A DNA stretch of 64,000 nucleotides. It comes from Streptomyces sp. NBC_00178 (GTDB lineage: Bacteria; Actinomycetota; Actinomycetes; Streptomycetales; Streptomycetaceae). Shown here one piece after another: positions 53,355-63,844 of this stretch (position 1 is the first letter of the stretch; each line of letters starts with the position of its first letter). The notes beneath the pieces were generated by a model that saw nothing but the letters and a program-made list of their open reading frames with translations, had not been told where the DNA came from and ran no database searches. The position numbers and the translations under genes are program-made. Location of the stretch: NCBI RefSeq assembly GCF_036206005.1, contig NZ_CP108143.1:1860001-1924000 (forward strand), written 5' to 3'.

Positions 53355-54605
53355 ATGGTAAGAGATTTCTCATGGGGGCGACTGTGGTCCGGCCGGTCCG
53401 GGCACGGTGGGCCGAAAGGCGTCGTACGGCGGCTGCATCCGCTCGACTGGCTCGCGGGCGGTCTGCTGGCGCTGGGGCTGCTCGCGGTGGTGACCGGGCT
53501 GCTGCCCACCGGTCCTGCGGAGGACCAGCTGCGGCGGGTCGGTCCGCTGGTGGTGTTCCTCGGCACCGTGATCGTGATGGCCGAACTGACGGGCCGGGCG
53601 CAGGTCTTCGACGTGGTGGCCTCCTGGGTGGCGCGGACGGGGCGTGGCCGCTACGCGCTGCTCTTCGGGCTGTGCGTGCTGTTCGCCTCGCTCACCACGA
53701 TCACGCTGAACCTGGACACGACGGCGGTGCTGCTCACCCCGGTCATGCTGGCGATGGCGACCCGGGTGGGGATCGCGGCGGTCCCGCTGGCGATGACGAC
53801 GGTGTGGCTCGCGAACACGGCGAGTCTGCTGCTGCCGGTGTCGAACCTGACGAATCTCCTGGCGGCGGACCGGGTGGCGCTGTCGCCGTCCGGTCTGGCC
53901 GCGGTGATGTGGCTGCCGCAGCTCGCGGCGATCGGTGTGACGGCGGCCTGCCTGTGGGCGTTCTACTGGCGGCGCGGGCGGCGGGGGCAGGACCGCTACA
54001 CCCCGCCGGAGCCGCCGGTGGCCGAGGACCCCGTGCTGCTGAGGATCTGCGCGGTGGCCTGCGCGGGGTTCCTGCTGGCGATCCTGGTCGCCGACGTGCC
54101 GCTGTGGTCGGCGTCGCTGACCGCGATGCTGGTCGTGGTGGTGGCGTTCGCCGTGCGCCGCAGGGCGGAACTGAGCCTGTCGCTGGTGCCGTGGCGGCTG
54201 CTGGTCCTGGTGCCGGGGATGTTCCTGGTCGTGGAGACGGTCAACGCGCACGGTCTGCACGAACTGCTGGAGTGGGTCCTCGGCACGGACAACGGTTTCG
54301 CGGGGATGCTGCGTTCGGCCGCCGTCGGGGCGGGGATGTCCAACGTCCTGAACAACCTGCCGGCCTATGTGGCGGGCGAGGCCGTCGTCCCCGCGGGGAA
54401 CCACGAGCAGCTGCTGGCCCTGCTCATCGGTGTCAACGTGGGCCCGGTCATCACGCCGTGGGCCTCCCTGGCGACGCTGCTCTGGTTCGAGCGGTGCCGC
54501 TTCCACGGCACGCGGATCGGCATGGGCCGCTTCCTGTGGACGGGTCTGGTCCTGTCGGTGACGGGGACGTCCGCCGCGGTCTGCGCGCTGGCGCTGGTCA
54601 GCTGA
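53355..54605 (+). CDS. SLC13/ArsB-like ion permease
   Basis: A 416-residue integral membrane protein with about eleven hydrophobic segments. The repeat signature TTVWLANTASLLLPVSNLTNLLA and the second-half GMSNVLNNLPAYVAGE, with conserved asparagine-proline turns, match the ion transporter superfamily (ArsB, NhaD, SLC13). The substrate is uncertain: arsenite, sodium or a dicarboxylate are all possible, and no ars or other diagnostic gene is nearby. Residues 1-28 are a basic cytoplasmic leader. The ATG at 53355 has no ribosome-binding site and is six bases from the divergent NACHT start, suggesting leaderless transcription. The stop overlaps the phosphatase stop on the other strand by eight bases. 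Confidence 0.88.
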   Translation: MVRDFSWGRLWSGRSGHGGPKGVVRRLHPLDWLAGGLLALGLLAVVTGLLPTGPAEDQLRRVGPLVVFLGTVIVMAELTGRAQVFDVVASWVARTGRGRYALLFGLCVLFASLTTITLNLDTTAVLLTPVMLAMATRVGIAAVPLAMTTVWLANTASLLLPVSNLTNLLAADRVALSPSGLAAVMWLPQLAAIGVTAACLWAFYWRRGRRGQDRYTPPEPPVAEDPVLLRICAVACAGFLLAILVADVPLWSASLTAMLVVVVAFAVRRRAELSLSLVPWRLLVLVPGMFLVVETVNAHGLHELLEWVLGTDNGFAGMLRSAAVGAGMSNVLNNLPAYVAGEAVVPAGNHEQLLALLIGVNVGPVITPWASLATLLWFERCRFHGTRIGMGRFLWTGLVLSVTGTSAAVCALALVS

Positions 54606-55488
54606 CCCGGGGGCGGCCGGGGTCGCGGACGCCCACCGCGGCCACCTGGGCGAGCAGGTAGTCCAGGGTGTCGGCGCGGGCGGCGACGAAGCTGCGGTCC
54701 TCACCCGGGCCTTCGAATCCGGGCCTGAACACCCCGCCGCCCAGGGTCCGCAGGAGGACCCCGGACTCGGCCGCGAGGAGCGCCCCGGCGGGCAGGTCGA
54801 GTCCTTCGGCCCGGTAACCCACGAAGCCGTCGATGGTGCCCCTGGCCAGCATGCTCCAGCCGAGCAGCGGCGCCCACAGCTGCAGCACGCGGCGGCAGCC
54901 GAGTTCGAGGTGCTGGCGCAGGGCGGCGGCCCGGGTGTTCCGGCGGCCCACGGCGTGTCCCTGGGTCCACGCGATGACCGGTCCGGGGGCGGGGAGTCTG
55001 CCGTCGGGCCCGGTCAGCGGGCCGGTGTCGGTGTGCGCCCCGTGGCCGGACACGGCGTGCCAGGTACGGCCGGTGAGCGGTTCGTGGACGACTCCGAGCA
55101 CGGGTGCGCCGGCCACGCACAGGGCGATGCCGACGACGCAGGCGGGCAGCCCGACCGCCACGTTGTTCGTGCCGTCGAGCGGGTCGACGAGCCAGGTGCG
55201 GTGGCCGGGCCCGTCCAGCATCCCGGCCTCCTCGGACAGGATGCTGTCGTACGGGAAGTGGCGCCGCAGGCGGGCGAGGACGATCTCCTCGGCGGCCAGG
55301 TCGAGCGCGGTGACCACGTCGCCCGAGGCGTCCTTGGTGCGCACCGCGAGGGGGGCGCCGAAGCGTTCCCGGAGCATGTGTCCGGCGGCCTCGGCCGCGG
55401 CGACGGCGACGGCGCGCTCCTCGGCGTACGGACCGGCGCCGCCGGGCAGTGCGGTGGCGGAAGCGGGGTCAGGCGCTGATGTGCTCAT
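54598..55488 (-). CDS. inositol monophosphatase family protein
   Basis: A 296-residue sugar-phosphatase-fold enzyme. The metal motifs are EE (86-87), DPLDGT (102-107, in WLVDPLDGTNN) and a variant second site GLDLPAG (229-235) replacing the usual WDxAAG. The fold is shared by inositol monophosphatase, fructose-1,6-bisphosphatase and PAP/CysQ phosphatases, so the substrate may be an inositol phosphate, a sugar phosphate or a nucleotide bisphosphate. The missing tryptophan of the second motif may alter specificity. The start overlaps the end of the cupin-like gene by 20 bases. It is the last gene of a three-gene minus-strand operon. Confidence 0.88.
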   Translation of the reverse strand: MSTSAPDPASATALPGGAGPYAEERAVAVAAAEAAGHMLRERFGAPLAVRTKDASGDVVTALDLAAEEIVLARLRRHFPYDSILSEEAGMLDGPGHRTWLVDPLDGTNNVAVGLPACVVGIALCVAGAPVLGVVHEPLTGRTWHAVSGHGAHTDTGPLTGPDGRLPAPGPVIAWTQGHAVGRRNTRAAALRQHLELGCRRVLQLWAPLLGWSMLARGTIDGFVGYRAEGLDLPAGALLAAESGVLLRTLGGGVFRPGFEGPGEDRSFVAARADTLDYLLAQVAAVGVRDPGRPRVS

Positions 55489-56131
55489 CGATCCTCCTGA
55501 GGGCGGTGCGGGCCGCCGCCACCGTGTGTTCCTCGTCGTACAGTCCGCGTGTCATGGTGCGCGGTGGCCCGTCCAGGGGCCCGAGCGAGAGGTCGGTCCC
55601 GCCGGGCACGGTCCGCCCGAGCACGAGGGTGGCGGCGGGGGTGCGGCCGTCGGTGCAGGTGGCGTGGAACTCGCCCGCGGGCAGGGTGTACGTCTCGCCG
55701 GGGCCGTTGACGCGCTCGCGGCCCGGCTCGCCGCGGACGAGAGTGGCGGTGGGGACTATCTCGTCCACTCCCCCGGGCCCGCTGCGCACTTCGAACACGC
55801 GGTGCGTGGGGTCGCCGGCGGACGGGGTGACCAGGACCGGGACGTTGGTGACGCTTCCGTACAGGACGTGGCTGCGCAGTTCCCAGCTGTGCGCGTGCCA
55901 GGGTTCGGCGTCGTGGGCGGTGGCGTGGTCCGGGTCGAAGAGGTGGACGCACACGCCGCGCGGCCCCTCGCGCAGCAGGGGCAGGCAGAGGAAGCCCAGG
56001 GGGTGGCGCACGGCACGCAGGGCCCGGGCCCCGGTGGCGACCTCGGTGAGGGCGCCGACCGCGGGCCGGCGGGGGTCGGGGTGTCCGGGTCCGCCTCCGG
56101 TCAGGGCCAGTTCGAGCTCGTCGTAGTCCAT
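55469..56131 (-). CDS. cupin-like protein of unknown function
   Basis: A 220-residue protein I cannot assign to a named family. The middle and C-terminal parts show a cupin-like pattern: WHAHSWELRSHVLYG (about 78-92), with histidines at cupin motif 1 positions, and YTLPAGEFHATCTDGR (about 147-162) resembling motif 2 with a glutamate and a histidine. A metal-binding beta-barrel is plausible. The N-terminus is helical and contains LRAVRHPLGFLCLPLLRE. There is no signal peptide. It overlaps the phosphatase gene by 20 bases and lies 21 bases from the two-TM gene, so the three genes form a tight operon. Its role is probably tied to those partners. Confidence 0.72.
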   Translation of the reverse strand: MDYDELELALTGGGPGHPDPRRPAVGALTEVATGARALRAVRHPLGFLCLPLLREGPRGVCVHLFDPDHATAHDAEPWHAHSWELRSHVLYGSVTNVPVLVTPSAGDPTHRVFEVRSGPGGVDEIVPTATLVRGEPGRERVNGPGETYTLPAGEFHATCTDGRTPAATLVLGRTVPGGTDLSLGPLDGPPRTMTRGLYDEEHTVAAARTALRRIDEHISA

Positions 56132-56152
56132 GGGATCGCGCCCTCCGGCGCC

Positions 56153-57103
56153 TCACCTCCGGTAGGGGTCCTCCGCGTGCAGGGCCTTGACGATGATCTC
56201 CCCGATGTCGCTGTCGGTGAACGTCCGGGGCAGGGCGAGGTCCAGGGCCTCGAACAGCGCCCTGGTCTCGTCGACGGTGGGTTCCTCGCCCAGGGGCACG
56301 CCCACGCGGACGGGGACCGGGACCGCCTGTGCGCGGCTCTGGTGGAGTTCGGTGACGTAGTAGTCGTAGAGGGGCTGTTCGCGCTCGACCAGGAGGTTGA
56401 CCCGTGAGGTGTCGTCCTGGGTGATGATCAGGCAGGACTCGGACAGGTCGAAGCGCAGGGTCGGGACGGTGGAGGAGAGGTGCACCGTGATGTCCATCGT
56501 GGTGAGCCTGTCCTGGTACCAGCAGGCGGCGAGGACCGTCGCGTAGGACTCCTTGCGCACCCGGTCGGTCGTCCAGTGGCCGGCGTGCCCGGTGCTGGTG
56601 CGGGTGGCGAACATCTGGCGGAAGCGGGCGTAGGCCTGGCAGGCGCGCTCGTCGGCCGGGTTGATGATGTCGATCTTCATGGTGAGCTGGGAGCGCTGCT
56701 CCCGCGCCGCGGCGACGCACTGGGGCAGGGTGACGGCCCGCAGGTAGGTGCCTGTGCCGCCCTTGAAGTACCAGAGGTGGGTGCGGCGGCGGGCGACGCG
56801 CAGGGCTTCGGCGACCTCGTTGCCGGCGAGGGAGCGGACCATGGTGAGGTCTTCGAGGGCGCGGCGTGTGCCGGCCATGGCCTCCTCGATCGTGGCGGGC
56901 TGGCGCACGCGTTCCACGATCGAGCCGAGCGCCAGGGCGCCGAGGACCACGAGCGTGGCGCCCGACGCGACGTCGCTGCTGATGACGTCGCCGAAGATGT
57001 CGAGGAATCCGATGGTGAGCGCCACACCGGCGGCGATCACCACGTCGATGTTCTTGAGGATCCAGGCGACGGACCGCTCCAGGCGCCGTCCGCGCACCGC
57101 CAT
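56153..57103 (-). CDS. two-TM membrane protein with large cytosolic domain
   Basis: A 316-residue protein beginning MAVRGRRLERSVAW. Two TM segments (about 19-37 and 46-65) form an N-terminal hairpin, followed by a soluble domain of about 240 residues. The first half includes LWYFKGGTGTYLRAVTLP and KIDIINPADERACQAYARF, an alpha/beta pattern I have no family name for; the C-terminal part looks beta-rich and ends in a helix. The layout recalls membrane-effector proteins found in bacterial conflict islands, without a specific match. The start was chosen at the ATG with a GGAGGCGGAG ribosome-binding site; an earlier in-frame reading would be proline/arginine-rich and not credible. It is the first gene of the operon with the cupin-like and phosphatase genes. 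Confidence 0.78.
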   Translation of the reverse strand: MAVRGRRLERSVAWILKNIDVVIAAGVALTIGFLDIFGDVISSDVASGATLVVLGALALGSIVERVRQPATIEEAMAGTRRALEDLTMVRSLAGNEVAEALRVARRRTHLWYFKGGTGTYLRAVTLPQCVAAAREQRSQLTMKIDIINPADERACQAYARFRQMFATRTSTGHAGHWTTDRVRKESYATVLAACWYQDRLTTMDITVHLSSTVPTLRFDLSESCLIITQDDTSRVNLLVEREQPLYDYYVTELHQSRAQAVPVPVRVGVPLGEEPTVDETRALFEALDLALPRTFTDSDIGEIIVKALHAEDPYRR

Positions 57104-57352
57104 GTGACTCCGCCTCCCCCGTGGACTCCTCCGATCGTAGGAGAACGGGGCGGCCCGCCGCCAGGGGGTACGGAGGGGCTCACGGGGGCGGCCGGGGCGC
57201 CCGCGCCGTGCGGGGACGGCCGTGCGGGGTCGGGGCGGCGGGGCGCCGGGTGCCCCCGGACGCGCCACGGCGCCCACCGGTCCGGTCGGGGACTGGGCGG
57301 GCGCCGCGTTCAGTTCCGTACGCCGTTGTACGGGACGTCTGGTGTGCCGTGG

Positions 57353-58813
57353 TCAGACCGTCAGGGAACGGTCCGTCGGGCGGATCGGGGCGTGCAGCGC
57401 GCTCGTCCCGGTCAGGAAGCGGTCCACTCCGCGTGCCGCGGAGCGGCCCTCCGCGATGGCCCACACGATGAGGGACTGGCCGCGGCCGGCGTCACCGGCG
57501 ACGTAGACGCCGCCGACGTTGGTCGCGTAGTCGTCGTCGCGGGCGACGTTGCCGCGCTCGTCGAGTTCGAGGCCGAACTGCTGCACGAGGCCGTTGGCCT
57601 GGTCCGTGCCGGTGAAGCCCATGGCCAGGGTGACGAGCTGGGCCGGGATGACGCGCTCGGTGCCGGCCTTCTGCTCCAGCTTGCCGTCCTTGAACTCAAC
57701 CTCGATCAGGTGGAGGGCCTGGACGTTGCCGTCCTCGTCGCCCTCGAAGTGGGTGGTGGAGACGGAGTAGACCCGCTCACCGCCCTCCTCGTGCGCGGAG
57801 GTGACCTTGTAGAGCATCGGGAAGGTCGGCCAGGGCTGGTTGGCGTTCCGCTCCTCGCCGGGCCGGGGCATGATCTCCAGCTGGGTGACGGAGGCCGCGC
57901 CCTGCCGGTGGGCGGTGCCGACGCAGTCGGCGCCGGTGTCGCCACCGCCGATGACGACGACGTGCTTGCCCTCGGCGGTGATCGGGGAGACCGTCAGGTC
58001 ACCCTCCTGCACCTTGTTGGCCAGCGGGAGGTACTCCATCGCGAAGTGCACGCCGTTCAGCTCACGGCCCGGGACGGGCAGGTCGCGGGAGACGGTGGCA
58101 CCGGCGGCGATGACGACCGCGTCGTAGCGGCGGCGGAGCTTGGCGGCGTCGATGTCCTTGCCGATCTCCACCTCCGTGCGGAACTTGGTGCCCTCCGCGC
58201 GCATCTGCTCGATGCGGCGGTTGATGTGCGACTTCTCCATCTTGAACTCGGGGATGCCGTAGCGGAGGAGTCCCCCGATGCGGTCCGCGCGCTCGAAGAC
58301 GGCGACCGTGTGACCGGCCCGGGTCAGCTGCTGGGCGGCGGCGAGACCCGCCGGTCCGGAGCCGATGACGGCGACGGTCTTGCCGGAGAGGCGCTCGGGC
58401 GGCTGCGGGGTGACGTCGCCGCTGTCCCACGCCTTGTCGATGATGGAGACCTCGACGTTCTTGATGGTGACGGCCGGCTGGTTGATGCCGAGGACGCACG
58501 CCGACTCGCACGGGGCGGGGCACAGGCGCCCCGTGAACTCCGGGAAGTTGTTCGTGGCGTGCAGGCGCTCGGACGCCGCCGACCAGTCCTCGCGGTAGGC
58601 GTAGTCGTTCCACTCGGGGATGAGGTTTCCGAGGGGACAGCCGTTGTGGCAGAACGGGATGCCGCAGTCCATGCAGCGGCCGGCCTGCTTGCTGATGATC
58701 GGGAGCAGCGAGCCCGGAACGTAGACCTCGTTCCAGTCCTTGACGCGCTCGCCGACGGGGCGGGTCTGGGCGACCTCGCGTCCGGTGGTCAGGAAGCCCT
58801 TGGGGTCAGCCAT
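57353..58813 (-). CDS. gltD: glutamate synthase small subunit
   Basis: A 486-residue NADPH-dependent subunit that supplies electrons to GltB for converting glutamine and 2-oxoglutarate to two glutamates. The N-terminal cysteine-rich region ([17 protein letters not shown] and [14 protein letters not shown]) holds two [4Fe-4S] clusters. The FAD site is [15 protein letters not shown] and the NADPH site is [14 protein letters not shown], with the closing [19 protein letters not shown]. The start codon lies eight bases inside the gltB reading frame, so the two are translationally coupled. Confidence 0.97.
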   Translation of the reverse strand: MADPKGFLTTGREVAQTRPVGERVKDWNEVYVPGSLLPIISKQAGRCMDCGIPFCHNGCPLGNLIPEWNDYAYREDWSAASERLHATNNFPEFTGRLCPAPCESACVLGINQPAVTIKNVEVSIIDKAWDSGDVTPQPPERLSGKTVAVIGSGPAGLAAAQQLTRAGHTVAVFERADRIGGLLRYGIPEFKMEKSHINRRIEQMRAEGTKFRTEVEIGKDIDAAKLRRRYDAVVIAAGATVSRDLPVPGRELNGVHFAMEYLPLANKVQEGDLTVSPITAEGKHVVVIGGGDTGADCVGTAHRQGAASVTQLEIMPRPGEERNANQPWPTFPMLYKVTSAHEEGGERVYSVSTTHFEGDEDGNVQALHLIEVEFKDGKLEQKAGTERVIPAQLVTLAMGFTGTDQANGLVQQFGLELDERGNVARDDDYATNVGGVYVAGDAGRGQSLIVWAIAEGRSAARGVDRFLTGTSALHAPIRPTDRSLTV

Positions 58814-61800
58814 TGGTCGCCGCCTCCATCATCTTCTCGGTGGTCTCCTGCTCGGAGAGACCGGCGAGCTCAGCGGCGTCCTTGGCGGCGAGCACTGCCT
58901 TGTAGGTGGACGGGATGATCTTGCTGAAGCGGGTGACCGCGGTGTCCCAGTCGGCCAGCAGCTTCTCGGCGACCGTGGACCCGGTCTCCTCCTGGTGGCG
59001 GCGCACGACGTCGTGCAGCCACTGCCTGTCGGTGTCGTCCAGCGTCTCGACGGCGCCGACGTTGCCGGTGTTGACGTTGTCGAGGTCGAGGTCGATGACG
59101 TACGCGATGCCGCCGGACATGCCGGCCGCGAAGTTGCGTCCGGTCTCGCCGAGGACGACGGCGTGTCCGCCGGTCATGTACTCGCAGCCGTGGTCGCCCA
59201 CGCCCTCCGAGACGACCGTGGCACCGGAGTTGCGGACGCAGAAGCGCTCGCCGGTCCGGCCGCGGAGGAAGAGTTCGCCGCCGGTCGCGCCGTAGCCGAT
59301 GGTGTTGCCGGCGATGGTGGAGTACTCGGCGAGGTGGTCGGCGCCGCGGTCCGGGCGGACGATGACGCGGCCGCCGGAGAGGCCCTTGCCGACGTAGTCG
59401 TTGGCGTCGCCCTCCAGCCGCAGCGTCACACCGCGCGGCACGAACGCGCCGAAGGACTGCCCCGCGGACCCGGTGAAGGTGATGTCGATGGTGTCCTCGG
59501 GCAGGCCCGCACCGCCGAACTTCCGGGTCACCTCGTGGCCGAGCATGGTGCCGACGGTCCGGTTGATGTTGCGGATCGCGATCTGCGCGCGGACGGGCTG
59601 GGCCGCCTCGGCGCTGTCGGCACCGAGGGCGTCGGCGGCGAGCTTGATGAGCTCGTTGTCGAGCGCCTTGGCCAGGCCGTGGTCCTGCTCGGCGATCTGG
59701 TGGCGCACCGCGCCCTCGGGGAGCTCGGGCACGTGGAAGAGGGGCGCGAGGTCGAGGCCCTGGGCCTTCCAGTGCGTGACGGCCCGCTCGGTGTCGAGGA
59801 GTTCGGCGTGGCCGACGGCCTCCTCGATCGTGCGGAAGCCGAGCTCGGCGAGGATCTCGCGGACCTCTTCGGCGATGAACTCGAAGAAGTTGACGATGTA
59901 CTCGGCCTTGCCGGAGAACCGCTCGCGCAGGACGGGGTTCTGGGTGGCGATGCCGACCGGGCACGTGTCGAGGTGGCAGACGCGCATCATGACGCAGCCG
60001 GAGACGACGAGCGGCGCGGTCGCGAAACCGAACTCCTCGGCGCCCAGCAGCGCGGCGATGACGACGTCGCGGCCGGTCTTGAGCTGGCCGTCGGTCTGCA
60101 CGACGATGCGGTCGCGCAGGCCGTTGAGCAGCAGGGTCTGCTGGGTCTCGGCGAGGCCGAGCTCCCAGGGGCCGCCCGCGTGCTTGAGGGAGGTGAGGGG
60201 CGAGGCGCCCGTACCGCCGTCGTGGCCGGAGATGAGGACGACGTCCGCGTGGGCCTTGGAGACACCGGCCGCGACCGTGCCGACACCGACCTCGGAGACC
60301 AGCTTCACGTGGATGCGGGCCGCCGGGTTGGCGTTCTTCAGGTCGTGGATCAGCTGGGCCAGATCCTCGATGGAGTAGATGTCGTGGTGCGGCGGGGGCG
60401 AGATCAGGCCGACACCCGGGGTGGAGTGCCGGGTCTTGGCGACCCACGGGTAGACCTTGTGGCCGGGCAGCTGGCCGCCCTCGCCGGGCTTGGCGCCCTG
60501 CGCCATCTTGATCTGGATGTCGTCCGCGTTGACCAGGTACTCGCTGGTCACACCGAAGCGGCCGGAGGCGACCTGCTTGATGGACGAGCGGCGGGCCGGG
60601 TCGTACAGGCGCTCGGCGTCCTCGCCGCCCTCGCCGGTGTTGGACTTGCCGCCCAGCTGGTTCATGGCGATCGCGAGGGTCTCGTGCGCCTCCTGCGAGA
60701 TGGAGCCGTACGACATGGCGCCGGTGGAGAAGCGCTTGACGATCTCGGAGGCGGACTCGACCTGGTCGATGGAGATCGGCTCGCGGCCGCTCTTGAACCC
60801 GAACAGGCCGCGCAGCGTCATGAGGCGCTCGGACTGCTCGTTGACCCGGCCGGTGTACTTCTTGAAGATGTCGTACCGGCGGTTGCGGGTGGCGTGCTGG
60901 AGGCGGAAGACCGTGTCCGGGTCGAAGAGGTGCGGCTCGCCCTCACGGCGCCACTGGTACTCGCCGCCGATCTCCAGCGCGCGGTGCGAGGCGGAGATGC
61001 CGGAGGCGGGGTACGCCTTGGCGTGCCGGGCGGCGACCTCCTTGGCGACGACGTCGAGTCCGGCGCCGCCGATCTTGGTGGCGGTGCCGTTGAAGTACTG
61101 GGCGACGAACGCCTCGTCCAGGCCGACGGCCTCGAAGACCTGCGCGCCGCGGTAGGAGGCGACGGTCGAGATGCCCATCTTGGACATGACCTTCAGGACG
61201 CCCTTGCCGAGCGCGTAGATCAGGTTGCGGATGGCCAGCTCGGGCTCGATGCCCTCGATGAACGTGCCGGCGCGGACGAGGTCCTCGACGGACTCCATCG
61301 CGAGGTACGGGTTGACGGCCGCGGCGCCGTAGCCGATGAGCAGCGCGACGTGGTGGACCTCGCGGACGTCACCGGCCTCGACCAGCAGCCCGACCTGGGT
61401 GCGCTGCTTGGTGCGGATGAGGTGGTGGTGGACGGCGGAGGTGAGGAGCAGCGACGGGATCGGCGCGTGCTCGGCGTCGGAGTGCCGGTCGGACAGGACG
61501 ATGATGCGGGCACCGTCCTCCATGGCGGCGTCGACCTCGGCGCAGATCTGCTCGATCCGGGCGGCCAGGGCCTCGCCGCCGCCGCTGACGCGGTAGAGGC
61601 CGGCCAGGGTGGCCGCCTTCATTCCCGGCATGTCGCCGTCGGCGTTGATGTGTATCAGCTTGGCGAGCTCGTCGTTGTCGATCACCGGGAACGGCAGCGT
61701 GACGCTGCGGCACGTGGCGGCGGTCGGCTCCAGGATGTTGCCCTGGGGGCCCAACGAGGAGCGCAGTGAGGTCACGAGCTCCTCGCGGATGGCGTCCAGC

Positions 61801-63365
61801 GGGGGGTTGGTGACCTGGGCGAAGAGCTGGGTGAAGTAGTCGAAGAGCAGCCGGGGGCGCTCGGACAGCGCGGCGATCGGCGAGTCGGTGCCCATGGAGC
61901 CGAGGGGTTCGCCGGCGGTGCGGGCCATCGGGGCGAGGAGGACGCGAAGCTCTTCCTCGGTGTAGCCGAAGGTCTGCTGGCGGCGGGTGACCGAGGCGTG
62001 GGTGTGGACGATGTGTTCGCGCTCGGGGAGGTCCTCGAGCTCGATCTCGCCGGTTTCCAGCCACTCCTCGTACGGGTGCTCGGCGGCCAGGGACGCCTTG
62101 ATCTCGTCGTCCTCGATGATGCGGTGCTCGGCGGTGTCGACGAGGAACATCCGGCCGGGCTGGAGGCGGCCCTTGCGGACGACCTTGGCCGGGTCGATGT
62201 CCAGGACGCCGACCTCGGAGGACAGGACGACGAGCCCGTCGTCGGTGACCCAGTAGCGGCCGGGGCGCAGACCGTTGCGGTCGAGGACCGCGCCGACCTG
62301 GGTGCCGTCGGTGAAGGTGACGCAGGCGGGTCCGTCCCAGGGCTCCATCATCGTGGAGTGGTACTGGTAGAACGCGCGGCGGGCCGGGGTCATGGAGGCG
62401 TGGTTCTCCCACGCCTCGGGGACCATCATCAGCACCGAGTGGGGCAGCGAGCGGCCGCCGAGGTGGAGCAGCTCCAGGACCTCGTCGAAGGAGGCCGAGT
62501 CGGAGGCGTCGGGGGTGCAGACGGGGAAGATCCGGTCGAGCTGTGCCTCGCCGAAGAGGCCGGAGGCCAGCTGGGACTCGCGGGCCTTCATCCAGTTGCG
62601 GTTGCCCTTGACCGTGTTGATCTCGCCGTTGTGCGCGACGAAGCGGTAGGGGTGGGCGAGCGGCCAGCTCGGGAAGGTGTTGGTGGAGAAGCGGGAGTGG
62701 ACCAGCGCGACCGCGGTGGCGAAGCGGCGGTCGGAGAGGTCCGGGAAGAACGGCTCCAGCTGACCGGTGGTGAGCATGCCCTTGTAGACGATCGTGCGTG
62801 CGGAGAGCGAGGGGAAGTACACCCCGGCCTCACGCTCGGCGCGCTTGCGCAGCACGAAGGCCTTGCGGTCCAGGGCGATGCCGGTGCTCGTGCGGTCGGC
62901 GACGAACAGCTGGCGGAATTCCGGCATGACGGCGCGGGCGCCGTTGCCGAGGATGTCCGGCGTGACCGGGACCTGGCGCCAGCCGAGGACGTCGAGGCCC
63001 TCTTCGGCCGCGATCTTCTCGATCTGCTGGACGGCGTCGGTGGAGTCGTCGGCCGGCAGGAAGGCGATGCCGACGGCGTACGAGCCGGCCTCGGGGAGGT
63101 CGAAACCGGCCTCTTCGCGGAGGAAGGCGTCCGGGACCTGGAGGAGGATGCCGGCGCCGTCGCCCGAGTCGGGCTCGGATCCTGTGGCGCCGCGGTGTTC
63201 GAGGTTGCGCAGTACGGTCAGCGCCTGCTCGACCAGCTCATGGCTGGCCACACCGGTCAGAGTGGCCACGAACCCGACGCCGCAGGCGTCGTGCTCGTTA
63301 CGGGGGTCGTACATCCCCTGCTGGGCGGGGCGACCGTCCATGGGCGACCAGGCGTGGATGCGCAT
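58806..63365 (-). CDS. gltB: glutamate synthase large subunit
   Basis: A 1519-residue multi-domain enzyme. The N-terminal glutamine amidotransferase has a short propeptide ending before the catalytic cysteine in [10 protein letters not shown]. The central domain, the FMN-binding synthase barrel ([18 protein letters not shown], then [14 protein letters not shown]) and the [3Fe-4S] cluster site ([15 protein letters not shown]) follow, and the C-terminal beta-helix (GXG-rich repeats such as [11 protein letters not shown]) closes the protein. The ATG at 63365 was chosen since GGGAG lies six bases upstream; a GTG two codons earlier is the alternative. A GlnR-like half-site occurs about 65 bases upstream. 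Confidence 0.97.
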   Translation of the reverse strand: MRIHAWSPMDGRPAQQGMYDPRNEHDACGVGFVATLTGVASHELVEQALTVLRNLEHRGATGSEPDSGDGAGILLQVPDAFLREEAGFDLPEAGSYAVGIAFLPADDSTDAVQQIEKIAAEEGLDVLGWRQVPVTPDILGNGARAVMPEFRQLFVADRTSTGIALDRKAFVLRKRAEREAGVYFPSLSARTIVYKGMLTTGQLEPFFPDLSDRRFATAVALVHSRFSTNTFPSWPLAHPYRFVAHNGEINTVKGNRNWMKARESQLASGLFGEAQLDRIFPVCTPDASDSASFDEVLELLHLGGRSLPHSVLMMVPEAWENHASMTPARRAFYQYHSTMMEPWDGPACVTFTDGTQVGAVLDRNGLRPGRYWVTDDGLVVLSSEVGVLDIDPAKVVRKGRLQPGRMFLVDTAEHRIIEDDEIKASLAAEHPYEEWLETGEIELEDLPEREHIVHTHASVTRRQQTFGYTEEELRVLLAPMARTAGEPLGSMGTDSPIAALSERPRLLFDYFTQLFAQVTNPPLDAIREELVTSLRSSLGPQGNILEPTAATCRSVTLPFPVIDNDELAKLIHINADGDMPGMKAATLAGLYRVSGGGEALAARIEQICAEVDAAMEDGARIIVLSDRHSDAEHAPIPSLLLTSAVHHHLIRTKQRTQVGLLVEAGDVREVHHVALLIGYGAAAVNPYLAMESVEDLVRAGTFIEGIEPELAIRNLIYALGKGVLKVMSKMGISTVASYRGAQVFEAVGLDEAFVAQYFNGTATKIGGAGLDVVAKEVAARHAKAYPASGISASHRALEIGGEYQWRREGEPHLFDPDTVFRLQHATRNRRYDIFKKYTGRVNEQSERLMTLRGLFGFKSGREPISIDQVESASEIVKRFSTGAMSYGSISQEAHETLAIAMNQLGGKSNTGEGGEDAERLYDPARRSSIKQVASGRFGVTSEYLVNADDIQIKMAQGAKPGEGGQLPGHKVYPWVAKTRHSTPGVGLISPPPHHDIYSIEDLAQLIHDLKNANPAARIHVKLVSEVGVGTVAAGVSKAHADVVLISGHDGGTGASPLTSLKHAGGPWELGLAETQQTLLLNGLRDRIVVQTDGQLKTGRDVVIAALLGAEEFGFATAPLVVSGCVMMRVCHLDTCPVGIATQNPVLRERFSGKAEYIVNFFEFIAEEVREILAELGFRTIEEAVGHAELLDTERAVTHWKAQGLDLAPLFHVPELPEGAVRHQIAEQDHGLAKALDNELIKLAADALGADSAEAAQPVRAQIAIRNINRTVGTMLGHEVTRKFGGAGLPEDTIDITFTGSAGQSFGAFVPRGVTLRLEGDANDYVGKGLSGGRVIVRPDRGADHLAEYSTIAGNTIGYGATGGELFLRGRTGERFCVRNSGATVVSEGVGDHGCEYMTGGHAVVLGETGRNFAAGMSGGIAYVIDLDLDNVNTGNVGAVETLDDTDRQWLHDVVRRHQEETGSTVAEKLLADWDTAVTRFSKIIPSTYKAVLAAKDAAELAGLSEQETTEKMMEAATNG

Positions 63366-63371
63366 CGGCAC

Positions 63372-63844
63372 TCCCGTCGTCGTCGTGGCATGTGCTGTGC
63401 CGAGGGACGACGTTGGCCCTCTGCGAAATTTCGTGCAGGTTACATGATGGAACGCTTCTCAAAAAGCGGATAGGACGTTCCAGCATGCGGACACCGCGAA
63501 GGTGCGGTGCCGGTGGGTCACGAGGGGACGGATCATGGTGGATCACTGTCCTGGGAGACCGCAGAGAGCGAGCGTCGTTGCCCGCGATGTCTACGGCTCT
63601 TGCCCGCCGGTCATGGAATCGAAACCGCCGGGTAACGGCTACTTATGTGTAGCACTGCATAGCGTCTCACCTTACGGGCCGCTCACCCGTAGGCCCAGTG
63701 ACGTGCGCCAAGACGTACGTCACACCTGTGCAACGCCGCAGGACGCGCGCAAAGTCCCGCACCTCGGGGCGGGAACGCCCGCGGGCGGCGGCGGGACCGG
63801 GGCGCGTCCGCCCGCCGGAGCGTCCCGGTCCGGCGGGAGCGGCG
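63372..63844. other. gltB upstream region
   Basis: These 473 bases hold the gltB promoter. A GTAAC-n6-GAAAT element read on the minus strand (63443-63428) resembles a GlnR a/b half-site, and the same place has a palindrome cgaaatttcg. The far part near 63760-63840 is GC-rich with inverted repeats that may terminate the neighbouring VIT-family gene's opposite-strand traffic. No gene is supported. Confidence 0.5.
63428..63443 (-). promoter_or_regulatory. candidate GlnR-type binding element upstream of gltB
   Basis: On the minus strand, GTAAC is followed by six bases and GAAAT, agreeing with the gTnAc-n6-GaAAc GlnR consensus except for the last base. It is centred about 70 bases before the gltB start, a location suitable for nitrogen control. 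Confidence 0.4.

Noticed and set aside
58740..61769. Long open frame (about 1000 codons) antisense to gltB
   Set aside because: Val/Gly/Asp-rich mirror of conserved gltB codons, with no conserved motif.
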